Source: an uncultured Clostridia bacterium
GTDB taxonomy: Bacteria; Bacillota; Clostridia; Christensenellales; Pumilibacteraceae
Length of the DNA stretch: 47,219 nt
Assembly: GCA_947589465.1 (NCBI GenBank)
Contig: CANQAE010000007.1
Coordinates: 1 to 47,219, forward strand
Direction of reading: 5' to 3'
The notes under the pieces are model-generated. The model saw only the letters and a program-made list of their open reading frames with translations. It did not search any database and had not been told where the DNA came from. Within the stretch, counting starts at the first letter, position 1. Every line of letters begins with the position of its first letter. The translations under genes were made by a program, and so were the position numbers. This document shows positions 1 to 7,566 of this stretch, piece by piece.

Positions 1-382
1 ATTTTTACTTTTTTCAGTCAAGCGAATATGTCGAAAAGAAAATCATTAATTCGTTCGCTCGTCGCGAAAGATTGGGTTATCGTCGCCTTCGATTTCTCTC
101 CTTCGGTGGAGAGAATTGCTTGGTTCGTTTTTACGAAGTCTTTCGCCACCACGAACACGGCGTGTTCGCCTCGCAGCCCCACGGCAAAAATAAGGCGGCA
201 TAATATAGACGCGAGAGGCGGTCGTGCAAGGATATTTAATAGCAATGGATATTTATTGGAATTAATCGGAACTTACTGCTTTATTGGGAGCACTCCCTCT
301 GTCGCCATAATTTCTATGTTCGATTGATTTTACGTTTTCTTTGGCGACAACGAACACGGCGTGTTCATCATCGTCTCCACGC
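1..382. other. Gene-poor region with a duplicated segment
   Basis: Open frames of 75-99 codons exist here on both strands, but none has a ribosome binding site or resembles a known family, so I call no gene. What is visible is structure: a UUCG-type hairpin (95-114, stem TCTCTCC/GGAGAGA) and two related copies of a segment of about 80 bases (120-200 and 319-398), each containing the same 15-base palindrome. The region lies directly downstream, in the minus-strand sense, of the tRNA-Trp terminator. It may be the remains of a dispersed repeat or of a degraded reading frame. Confidence 0.5.
120..200 (-). repeat. Repeat copy A, related to 319-398
   Basis: This segment aligns by eye with 319-398 over about 80 bases. 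Both copies contain GAACACG-G-CGTGTTC (here 153-167), a 7-base inverted repeat around one base, and both end at a shared CAAAAATAAGGCGGCA. Read on the minus strand, both copies can encode the same short peptide, EHAVFVVAK, so the pair could descend from a coding repeat or from a non-coding dispersed element. This copy keeps only one arm of the terminator hairpin that is complete in copy B. Confidence 0.6.
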
Positions 383-398
383 AAAAATAAGGCGGCAC
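319..398 (-). repeat. Repeat copy B, adjoining the tRNA-Trp terminator
   Basis: Second copy of the segment at 120-200, with the palindrome GAACACG-G-CGTGTTC at 352-366. The shared stretch continues into the left arm of the terminator hairpin that follows tRNA-Trp, so the repeat boundary coincides with the transcription terminator. The two copies differ by several substitutions and one indel, which points to an old duplication. Confidence 0.6.
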
Positions 399-420
399 TT
401 ATTTGTGCCGCCTTATTTTT
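383..420 (-). terminator. Terminator of tRNA-Trp
   Basis: A perfect 16-base inverted repeat (arms 383-398 and 405-420, six-base loop) with a GGCGGCAC core. In minus-strand RNA the 3' arm ends in UUAUUUUUG, as expected for an intrinsic terminator. The flanking A and T runs make it nearly symmetrical, so it could also stop plus-strand transcription. It starts at the last base of the tRNA-encoded CCA. Confidence 0.85.
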
Positions 421-494
421 GGCAGGGGAGACGCGATTCGAACACGCAACCTACGGTTTTGGAGACCGCTACTCTACCGTTGAGCCACTCCCCT
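420..494 (-). tRNA. tRNA-Trp (anticodon CCA)
   Basis: The minus strand folds as a cloverleaf: acceptor arms AGGGGAG and CTCCCCT pair perfectly, followed by discriminator G and an encoded CCA end (422-420). The anticodon arm is GCGGT-CTCCAAA-ACCGT, giving anticodon CCA for the UGG codon, and the T-loop has the usual TTCGAAT. It stands alone, with its own promoter upstream and a strong hairpin terminator immediately after the 3' end, and is not part of a tRNA cluster. Confidence 0.97.
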
Positions 495-509
495 TTGATT
501 TTCTATAAT

Positions 510-538
510 ATTATAATAAATTAAGTCGAATTAGTCAA
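510..538 (-). promoter_or_regulatory. Vegetative promoter of tRNA-Trp
   Basis: On the minus strand, -35 TTGACT (538-533), a 17-base spacer and -10 TATAAT (515-510) lie just upstream of the tRNA 5' end at 494. This is close to the sigma-A consensus with ideal spacing. Confidence 0.85.
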
Positions 539-653
539 TGATATTGGCACATAAAATTAAAGAATTTTTAAGAAAATCTGAGATTTATCCAGAAATTCTT
601 AATTTTAATTATTTAAAATTATAAAAAATTATTTAATTTTATATTAAAATCGC

Positions 654-682
654 TTGCAATTAATTTTCATTAGTGTTATAAT
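654..682 (+). promoter_or_regulatory. Vegetative promoter of the Spo0A-domain gene
   Basis: -35 TTGCAA (654-659), a 17-base spacer and -10 TATAAT (677-682) sit 37 bases before the ATG at 720. Good sigma-A match. I see no obvious 0A box (TGTCGAA-like) overlapping it. The surrounding 540-700 stretch is extremely AT-rich. Confidence 0.75.
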
Positions 683-719
683 TTTTAAACATTAATAGAA
701 AAAAAGGAATAAAATCACT

Positions 720-1100
720 ATGAACACAAATGATATCGCAGAACTACTTATTTATCTCGGAATCATGCCTAACAAGCAAGGTTTCGGCTATATGGAAGCC
801 GTACTTGAAGTTCTGTTCGACAACGAGAGAATGACTTTACGACAGGCTTACGAACAGATCTCAGCGACAAGCGGCTCGAACATATGCACGATCGACAGTT
901 GCATACGAAATGCAATTCATTCCGCATATGAAAACGAAAAATTGTTAAGACTGAACGAAATATTCGGTTTCGAAGTCATTGATTCATCATACTGCCCCAC
1001 CAATCACGAATTGATTTCGTTGATTGCAAGACACTTAAAGACGATGCGCATCAAAGACGACCGCTATCACCCCGGCAAAGACCGCAAAGACATTGCCTGA
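720..1100 (+). CDS. Stand-alone Spo0A C-terminal (DNA-binding) domain protein
   Basis: The 126 residues align along their whole length with the effector domain of the sporulation master regulator Spo0A: LGIMPNKQGFGYMEAVLEVL matches the first helices, SCIRNAIHSAYENEKL the HTH region, and IFGFEVIDSSYCPTNHELI the conserved FGY...KPTNSEFI segment. The receiver domain of about 120 residues, with its phosphorylated Asp, is absent. Where Spo0A has the base-contacting RVER in the recognition helix, this protein has TIDS, so its DNA target may differ. It is transcribed from its own promoter (654-682) with a weak, distant AAGGA site. Its last 50 bases overlap the end of ynbB on the other strand. It is probably a constitutively active or protein-regulated transcription factor; its targets are unknown, and it need not control sporulation. 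Confidence 0.85.
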   Translation: MNTNDIAELLIYLGIMPNKQGFGYMEAVLEVLFDNERMTLRQAYEQISATSGSNICTIDSCIRNAIHSAYENEKLLRLNEIFGFEVIDSSYCPTNHELISLIARHLKTMRIKDDRYHPGKDRKDIA

Positions 1101-2286
1101 GCGCGATCAAAGCGTGCTCATACGTAAGTCCGCCTTGAATATAAGCGATATACGGCGATTTAATGGGTGAATCTGCGCTCAATTCGATCGATGCCCCCTG
1201 CACGAACGTGCCCGCCGCCATAATGACCTTATGAGAATAGCCCGGCATATCCCATGGGTACGGCGTTACGAAACTGTCGATCGGAGAACATTGTTGCACA
1301 GATTGAACGAACGAAATGAGTTCGTCCGCCGTGTCGAACCTCACCGAACAGATTATATCGCCGCAACCGATAGATTTTTTCGGGAGCGTATCGTAGCCGA
1401 GTTTGGAGAAAGCGGCGGCAAAAGTCAAGGCGGATTTCAAAGCCTGCAAAGTCACGTGCGGCGCAAGAAACAGACCTTGATAAAAAAGTCTGTATCCGCC
1501 CTCGTATGAGCCGACTTCTCTACCCACGCCGGGCGCAGTCATTCTGTACGAAATTTTTTCGATCAAATCTTTTTTACCCGCAATATAACCTCCCGTCGGC
1601 GCAATTCCGCCCCCGGGATTTTTTATTAGCGAGCCCATTACAAGGTCGGCGCCCACGTCGGTGGGTTCGAGTTTGTCTGTGAATTCGCCATAGCAGTTGT
1701 CAACGATGATCGGTGCGTCTGTGAGTGATTTAATAAACTCGATGACTTGTCTGAGTTCCTCGATCGAGAATGCGTCGCGCCAATTGTAACCGCGCGAGCG
1801 TTGTATAAATACGACCGAATGAGGAGATTTAAGATTGCTTTTGATTTTATCGAAATCGAATTTGCCGTCGCTTGTCAAATCCGTTTTTACGAACTTAACG
1901 CCGAAATCGGCAAGCGAACCGATATTTTTCCCCGAAATTACCTGCTCCAACGTGTCGTACGGCATTCCGCACACAGAGAGCAGCGTGTCATTCGGTCGCA
2001 ACAGCCCGTAGAGTGCAGTCGAAATCGTGTGAGTTCCCGTCGTAAAATACGGTGAAACTATCGCCGCTTCCGTATTGAATACAGAGGCAAATACTTTGTC
2101 GAGCGTATCTCGCCCTATGTCGTCATATCCGTATCCCGTTGTGCCGTTGAAGTGTCTTAACGCGACATTGTTTTTTTTGAAAGCGTCAAGAACTTTTTGT
2201 TGGTTGAATAATGCTATTTCTTCGTAATGTTCGAAAACATCTTTCAATTCTTTTCGCGTGTCGCTGATAATCGAATCAATTTCCAT
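1051..2286 (-). CDS. ynbB: Methionine gamma-lyase family PLP protein (YnbB / 'aluminium resistance' family)
   Basis: A 411-residue fold-type I PLP enzyme of the Met_gamma_lyase (YnbB) family, normal in length. DNCYGEF around D196 and the probable Schiff-base lysine K222 in SLIKNPGGG are typical, as is the N-terminal RHFNGTTGYGYDD. By family it is expected to be a C-S lyase-like enzyme acting on sulfur amino acids; the true substrate is not established, and the old 'aluminium resistance' name is not a function. It is the last gene of the miaB-mutS-mutL-miaA operon, overlapping miaA by 11 bases. Bacillus and many Clostridia carry hfq next to it, but here it is missing. The 3' end overlaps the Spo0A-domain gene by 50 bases, and no terminator is visible between them. 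Confidence 0.9.
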   Translation of the reverse strand: MEIDSIISDTRKELKDVFEHYEEIALFNQQKVLDAFKKNNVALRHFNGTTGYGYDDIGRDTLDKVFASVFNTEAAIVSPYFTTGTHTISTALYGLLRPNDTLLSVCGMPYDTLEQVISGKNIGSLADFGVKFVKTDLTSDGKFDFDKIKSNLKSPHSVVFIQRSRGYNWRDAFSIEELRQVIEFIKSLTDAPIIVDNCYGEFTDKLEPTDVGADLVMGSLIKNPGGGIAPTGGYIAGKKDLIEKISYRMTAPGVGREVGSYEGGYRLFYQGLFLAPHVTLQALKSALTFAAAFSKLGYDTLPKKSIGCGDIICSVRFDTADELISFVQSVQQCSPIDSFVTPYPWDMPGYSHKVIMAAGTFVQGASIELSADSPIKSPYIAYIQGGLTYEHALIALRQCLCGLCRGDSGRL

Positions 2287-3202
2287 AATCTTCTCCGTTC
2301 AATAATTTTTCGGCAGACCGTATATCGAGATCTTTTAAGTCTACGAAAGTTTTTTCCTGTTTCATTCCCCGAAAAAACGTCATTTGCCGTTTGGCGTATT
2401 TTCTGCTGTTTTGTTTAATGAGTTCCACCGCTTCGGTCGAAGTTATCGCGCCGTCGAAATGTGCGATAACTTCTTTGTAGCCGATTGCCTGCATGGAATT
2501 GCAGTTTTTGTACTCGTACAGACTTCGCACTTCATCAAACAGTCCGTCCGCGACCATCTTATCGACGCGCTTGTCTATTCGGGCATACAGCGCCTCTCGG
2601 TCGTCGATGATTATCATCATCTTGTAATCGTACGCAGGAGTCATATCGTCTTTCAACTCGCTGCGCGGCTTGCCCGTCGTCTCGAAAATTTCCAATGCGC
2701 GTATAATGCGTTTCGTGTCGTTTATGTTGATTTCGGATGCCGATTGCGGATCTGCGGTTTTGAGTTTTTCGTAAAGAGCCGCGCTGCCGTATCTTTCGGC
2801 GAAATCTTTCAGTCTTTGCCTAATTTCCTCGTTTTTGGGTACGCCGCCGAACGTGTGATCTAAAAGCAACGAATTTAGATACAATCCCGTGCCGCCCGTC
2901 ACTATCGGCAATTTTCCGCGCGCGCAAATGTCGTCTATCGCCTTTCGCGCTTCGACGACGTATCTTCCCACCGAATAATCTTCGTTCGGCATTGCCACGT
3001 CGATCATGTGATGAGGAATATTATGCTTTTCGGAGTCGGTGATTTTTCCCGTGCCGATGTCCATAAACTTATAAACCTGCATCGAATCGGCGCTTACGAC
3101 TTCTCCGCCCATCTTTTGCGCAACCTCTACGGCATATGACGATTTGCCTACCGCGGTGGGACCTGTAATTACGAGTAATTTCTTCACTTTCTTTTGAACC
3201 AT
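2276..3202 (-). CDS. miaA: tRNA dimethylallyltransferase MiaA
   Basis: Transfers the dimethylallyl group from DMAPP to N6 of A37 in tRNAs that read U-starting codons, giving i6A. At 308 residues it has the usual length. The P-loop GPTAVGKSS starts at residue 14 and is followed by SADSMQVYKFMDIGTGK, the conserved substrate-binding segment, then DVAMPNEDYSVGRY and GGTGLY. MiaB, which thiomethylates the product, is encoded in the same operon four genes earlier. The start overlaps the end of mutL by 19 bases, which suggests translational coupling. Confidence 0.97.
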   Translation of the reverse strand: MVQKKVKKLLVITGPTAVGKSSYAVEVAQKMGGEVVSADSMQVYKFMDIGTGKITDSEKHNIPHHMIDVAMPNEDYSVGRYVVEARKAIDDICARGKLPIVTGGTGLYLNSLLLDHTFGGVPKNEEIRQRLKDFAERYGSAALYEKLKTADPQSASEININDTKRIIRALEIFETTGKPRSELKDDMTPAYDYKMMIIIDDREALYARIDKRVDKMVADGLFDEVRSLYEYKNCNSMQAIGYKEVIAHFDGAITSTEAVELIKQNSRKYAKRQMTFFRGMKQEKTFVDLKDLDIRSAEKLLNGEDYGN

Positions 3203-4983
3203 TTGTCGATTTCGATTTTACTGAGTTTGATGACGATCGGTCTGCCGTGCGGACACAACAGCGCGTCTAACTTATTGATGCCGTCGATAAGATATTTAAT
3301 TTCGCCTGCGGACAAAAGTCTGTCGCCCTTTACCGCGGCTTTGCAGGCGGATTGTGCGAGAATATCTTTTATAAGCGTCGAATTTTTCAATGAATCAAGT
3401 TTTATCGCGTCGAAAAATATCGGTAAAAATTTGGCGAGCGATATGCCCGAAACTATCGCGGGCACTGCTTTTATGATGAATTTTTGTCCATCTTTGCTTA
3501 TTTTAAATCCGCATTGCTCGAATATCCCGATATTTTCTTTCAAAATTACGCTCTCGTCCCCCGTTAACTCGAACTCGTACGGGAGTAGCAGTTCCTGAAT
3601 GAGAGGCTTGCCCGAATCGAGTTCTTTGACAAGTTTGTCGTAAAGCATCCTTTCGTGAGCGGCGTGCTGGTCGATAAGATAACAAAATTCGCCCTTTTCC
3701 ACTATTATATAGGTCGAGAATAAAGTTCCCACCGTGGTGTATGTTTTGTCAAACAAAAAGTCGTTATTTACGTATTCGGGGGTATTATTGTTCGCTTTCG
3801 CGCCGTAAGGAAACGCGTTCGCTCCCGACCCGCTTATATGCGGTTCATGGCGTTCTCTCAGTCCCGATCCGCTTGTAAATATGTTGTTAGCCGAAAATGT
3901 ACTTTTGTTTTTAAATATGCCGTTAGCCGAAAATGTACTTCCGTAAAACGTCTTATCTTCGCTCGCTTCCACCGATTTTTCTATTGTTTTCGGTGACAAA
4001 GCGATTTTATTTAATTTTGAATTTACAAGCGACCTTATCAATTTCTTTATTCTGTCCGCTTGCACGAACTTGACGTCCATTTTGTTAGGATGAACGTTCA
4101 CATCAACCATATCAGCAGGCAAATCTATGTAAAGTAAAAATACGGGATATTGCCGCGTCATCAAAAAATCCTTGTAACACAAATACACAAGGAAAGATAT
4201 ATCCTCGTTTTTTATGTATCTGCCGTTGACTACCAAGGTCTGATAATTGCGGCTGTACTTGCTGTATGACGGCTTTCCGACAAATCCTTTTATGGTTATG
4301 TCAGGCATAACAAGCGAAACTTCTTCCATATTAGACAAAATATCATTGCCATATACCGCAACTAACGCACTTTTTTCGTTTTCTCCCGTGGAAGAAAGTT
4401 TTTTCGTTTCGCTCTCGTAGCCGAAAGAAATCGACGGGTTGGACAAAATCAACCTTGTAATGAGATTGGTTATATCGGCTTCTTCGCGCGAGGGCGAGGA
4501 AAGATATTTTTGTCTTGCGGGGATCTTTTCGAAAATATTTTCGACCGTTACGACAGTCCCCTTTTTGCAACCGCATTCGTATTCCGCAACGAGTTTTCCG
4601 CCCTCATAAATCATTGCATAACCGAGTTCTTCCTCCTCGATGCGCGAAATGAGAGTGACTTTCGCGACGGCGGCTATGCTGGCAAGAGCCTCGCCGCGGA
4701 AACCGAGCGTCAATATCGAATTCAAGTCGTCTACGCAACTTATTTTGCTTGTTGCGTGTGGCATGAACGCTTTCGGCATTTCGGATTTTTCGATACCGCA
4801 ACCGTTGTCAGTAACTCTTATAAAATCTATGCCGCCGCCCTTAATTTCCACCTTAATGTCCGTCGAGCCGGCGTCTATCGAATTTTCGACAAGTTCTTTG
4901 ACGACGGAAGCGGGTTTGTCCACCACTTCGCCCGCAGATATCAAATTGAAAATCGAACTGTCAAGGATGTTGATTTTAGCCAT
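3184..4983 (-). CDS. mutL: DNA mismatch repair protein MutL
   Basis: Couples mismatch recognition by MutS to strand cleavage. The 599 residues show the GHKL ATPase N-terminus (ELVENSIDAG around 30-39, DNGCGIE at 59-65, GFRGEAL near 95) and a C-terminal dimerisation/endonuclease domain with DQHAAHERMLYD (about 437-448) and CPHGRP (about 575). Together these are the metal-dependent nicking-endonuclease signatures of MutL from bacteria that lack MutH. The linker contains a short tandem duplication (STFSANGIF / STFSANNIF, about 350-372). It begins one base after mutS ends. Confidence 0.97.
   Translation of the reverse strand: MAKINILDSSIFNLISAGEVVDKPASVVKELVENSIDAGSTDIKVEIKGGGIDFIRVTDNGCGIEKSEMPKAFMPHATSKISCVDDLNSILTLGFRGEALASIAAVAKVTLISRIEEEELGYAMIYEGGKLVAEYECGCKKGTVVTVENIFEKIPARQKYLSSPSREEADITNLITRLILSNPSISFGYESETKKLSSTGENEKSALVAVYGNDILSNMEEVSLVMPDITIKGFVGKPSYSKYSRNYQTLVVNGRYIKNEDISFLVYLCYKDFLMTRQYPVFLLYIDLPADMVDVNVHPNKMDVKFVQADRIKKLIRSLVNSKLNKIALSPKTIEKSVEASEDKTFYGSTFSANGIFKNKSTFSANNIFTSGSGLRERHEPHISGSGANAFPYGAKANNNTPEYVNNDFLFDKTYTTVGTLFSTYIIVEKGEFCYLIDQHAAHERMLYDKLVKELDSGKPLIQELLLPYEFELTGDESVILKENIGIFEQCGFKISKDGQKFIIKAVPAIVSGISLAKFLPIFFDAIKLDSLKNSTLIKDILAQSACKAAVKGDRLLSAGEIKYLIDGINKLDALLCPHGRPIVIKLSKIEIDKWFKRK
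3880..3948 (-). repeat. Short direct repeat inside the mutL linker
   Basis: Two near-identical copies of roughly 30 bases (around 3886-3916 and 3916-3946) share GTTAGCCGAAAATGTACTT. The repeat is in frame and duplicates the peptide STFSAN-IF within the low-complexity linker between the ATPase and endonuclease domains, so length variation here should be tolerated. Confidence 0.75.
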
Positions 4984-4984
4984 T

Positions 4985-7564
4985 TTAATTTTCCGCCTTT
5001 TCTTTTAGGTCTGCCAAAACGTCGAGGGCTTGTCGCGGAGATATATTGTCTATATCGAGTTCGCGCAAGATCGTGTTTATTTCGGCGCTGTTGTTTACAT
5101 TGTTAAATAAAGAAAGTTGCTTGTCCGCGTAACTTTTGTCGGTATTCAAAATATCCGACTTTTCGAGCGAAGAAAGCAGTTCCTTTGCTCTTTTTAGTAC
5201 AAAATCTGGTACTCCCGCGAGTCCCGCGACTTCTATGCCGAAACTTTTGTTTGCCTTGCCGCGCATAAGTTTTCGCAAAAACACTACGCTACCGTTAAGT
5301 TCCTTTAATGTCAGTTTGTAATTTTTTACGCCGTCAATCACGCCTTCGAGTTCGGTCAATTCGTGATAGTGTGTGGAAAACAGAGTTTTTGCCTTAAAAT
5401 TTCGGGAAATGTATTCTATGATCGCCCACGCGATGCTCAGTCCGTCATAAGTCGAAGTACCGCGCCCTATTTCGTCCAATAAAATAAGGCTGTTATCCGT
5501 CAAATTTTCGAGGATATACGCTACTTCGCTCATTTCCACCATAAACGTGCTTCGTCCCGTCCCCAAATCGTCGCTCGCGCCTACACGCGTGAAAATCTTG
5601 TCGATGATGCATATCTCGGCTTTCTGCGCGGGAACGAACGAACCCATATGCGCAAGTATTGTTATTAATGCCACCTGCTTCATATAGACGCTCTTGCCCG
5701 CCATGTTGGGACCTGTTATGAGCATTATGTTGCTTTCGTCGTCGATATTTGTGTCATTTGGGACAAAGGATTCGGCTTTATTGAGCCTTTCGACTATGGG
5801 ATGTCGTCCTTCTGTAATTTTTATTGCCCGTATTTTGGAATTGATGATAGGTTTTGTAAAATTATATTGGCGGGCGGTAAGCGCATTGCTTAACAGACAA
5901 TCTAGTTCTGCTATCGCTTTCGCGCAACTCATTATCTTGTCGAAATGTTTTTTTATGTCCTCTATCAGTTTGGCGTACAATTCGATTTCGAGTTTGATTG
6001 CCGTTTCGCCCGAAGAAAGCACCTTTGTTTCTATGTCTTTGAGTTCTTCCGTAATATAACGTTCGGTGTTTACCGTCGTTTGTTTGCGAATGTACCTATA
6101 CGGAACCAAAGATATCTGTCCTTTCGGCACTTCGATATAGTATCCGAAAACTTTGTTGAAGCCGATCCTTAAATTTTTTATGCCCGTTTCTTCTTTTTCG
6201 GATTCTTCCATTTGTTTTATTACGCCCTGAGAATTCTCCGAATATTTGCGATATTCGTCCAAAGTTTTGTCGAATCCGTTCGCTATGACCCCGCCGTCCC
6301 TAACGAAATTCGCCGGCTTTTCGTCTATTGCCGACAAAATATATTTTCCCACGTCGCTGAGGTCAAAAATATTATCGTTTATTTTGCGATACGACTTTGC
6401 TTTTAGAGCATACAAACTGCTTTTGATTTCGGGCAGCCGACAGAGCGAATTGCCGAGCGCAAGAAAATCTCTTGGAGCGATATTTCCGTAACTCAGTCGT
6501 CCGCAACAACGTTCGAGATCGCAGATTCCTTCGAGCAATGAGCCGATCTTCGAACGCGCATCCACGTCGCCAAAAAGTTCTTCTACCGCATCCAACCTTT
6601 CGTTTATGATATTTTCGTCCGTGGACGGCATTTCGAGCATAGAGCGGAGTCTGCGGGCGCCCATTTTCGTACAAGTTTTGTCTATGAGCCAAAGCAACGA
6701 GCCGTATTTTTTGCCGTTGGAAGAATTTTCGGTAAGTTCCAAAGTCTTGCGAGCGGTGCCGTCCAAACTCATAACGCCGTTCATTTCTTCGCGAAGCGAG
6801 CCTTTTAGGTTGATGAGGTTGCGCTTTTGCGTCTCACCTATGTAGCGAAGCAATGCGCCGACGGCGCAGACGCAGGCTTTGTTTTTGGAGATCTCTTTAC
6901 AATTTTCGGCATTGAATTTGCTCTTTATTTCATTTAACGCGTTGTCGAAATCGAATGCCGTTTCGTTGTACAAAGTAAACGGGCATACTGCGCTGTATTT
7001 TACTATCGACAAGTTGACGCTCTCGGCGAGCATTTGTTCGTTGCAAATTATTTCGGCGGGAGAAATCCTCGACAAAAGTTCGTTGACTTTAACGTTCAAT
7101 TTCGCGTCGAGCGCTATATGCTTGAATTCGCCCGTCGAAATATCCGTCCATGCCACTCCCACCTCGCCGTCAATGAGGGCAAGACAAGCAAGAAAGTTGC
7201 TTTTTTCGTCATTGAGCATTATAGAGTCTACCAAAGTTCCGGGCGTTATCACGCGCACGACTGAGCGTTCTATCAAGCCTTTGCCGCCAGGTTCGGTCAT
7301 TTGTTCGCAGATAGCCACCTTGTGACCCTTTTCGATTAGTTTCGCGATATAGTTGTCGGCGGCGTGAAACGGCACTCCGCACATGGGAGCGCGTTCTTCG
7401 AGTCCACATTCGCGCCCCGTGAGAACCAAGTCGAGTTCTTTGCTTGCAATAACGGCGTCGTCGAAAAAACATTCGTAAAAATCACCCAATCTGTAAAAAA
7501 GCAAAGTATCTTTGTAATTTTCCTTTACTTGCAGATATTGTTTCATCATAGGTACCAAAGCCAT
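4985..7564 (-). CDS. mutS: DNA mismatch repair protein MutS
   Basis: Recognises mismatches and small loops and recruits MutL. The 859 residues have normal full length. Near the N-terminus, FYECFFDDA carries the Phe-x-Glu mismatch-reading motif. The C-terminal ABC ATPase shows Walker A GPNMAGKSVYMKQ (about 617-629), the FMVEMSE segment, Walker B with LLDEIGRGTSTYDG (about 692-705), and FSTHYHELTELE. It sits between miaB (2-base gap) and mutL (1-base gap), so the three are surely co-transcribed. Confidence 0.98.
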   Translation of the reverse strand: MALVPMMKQYLQVKENYKDTLLFYRLGDFYECFFDDAVIASKELDLVLTGRECGLEERAPMCGVPFHAADNYIAKLIEKGHKVAICEQMTEPGGKGLIERSVVRVITPGTLVDSIMLNDEKSNFLACLALIDGEVGVAWTDISTGEFKHIALDAKLNVKVNELLSRISPAEIICNEQMLAESVNLSIVKYSAVCPFTLYNETAFDFDNALNEIKSKFNAENCKEISKNKACVCAVGALLRYIGETQKRNLINLKGSLREEMNGVMSLDGTARKTLELTENSSNGKKYGSLLWLIDKTCTKMGARRLRSMLEMPSTDENIINERLDAVEELFGDVDARSKIGSLLEGICDLERCCGRLSYGNIAPRDFLALGNSLCRLPEIKSSLYALKAKSYRKINDNIFDLSDVGKYILSAIDEKPANFVRDGGVIANGFDKTLDEYRKYSENSQGVIKQMEESEKEETGIKNLRIGFNKVFGYYIEVPKGQISLVPYRYIRKQTTVNTERYITEELKDIETKVLSSGETAIKLEIELYAKLIEDIKKHFDKIMSCAKAIAELDCLLSNALTARQYNFTKPIINSKIRAIKITEGRHPIVERLNKAESFVPNDTNIDDESNIMLITGPNMAGKSVYMKQVALITILAHMGSFVPAQKAEICIIDKIFTRVGASDDLGTGRSTFMVEMSEVAYILENLTDNSLILLDEIGRGTSTYDGLSIAWAIIEYISRNFKAKTLFSTHYHELTELEGVIDGVKNYKLTLKELNGSVVFLRKLMRGKANKSFGIEVAGLAGVPDFVLKRAKELLSSLEKSDILNTDKSYADKQLSLFNNVNNSAEINTILRELDIDNISPRQALDVLADLKEKAEN

Positions 7565-7566
7565 CT

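Noticed and set aside
18..327. Frames of 75 and 99 codons on opposite strands near the left edge
   Set aside because: No ribosome binding site, mutual overlap, no recognisable family; better explained as repeat sequence.
324..524. 66-codon plus-strand frame
   Set aside because: Runs through the terminator and antisense to tRNA-Trp; the RRDSNTQP-like peptide is the familiar artefact of translating across a tRNA.
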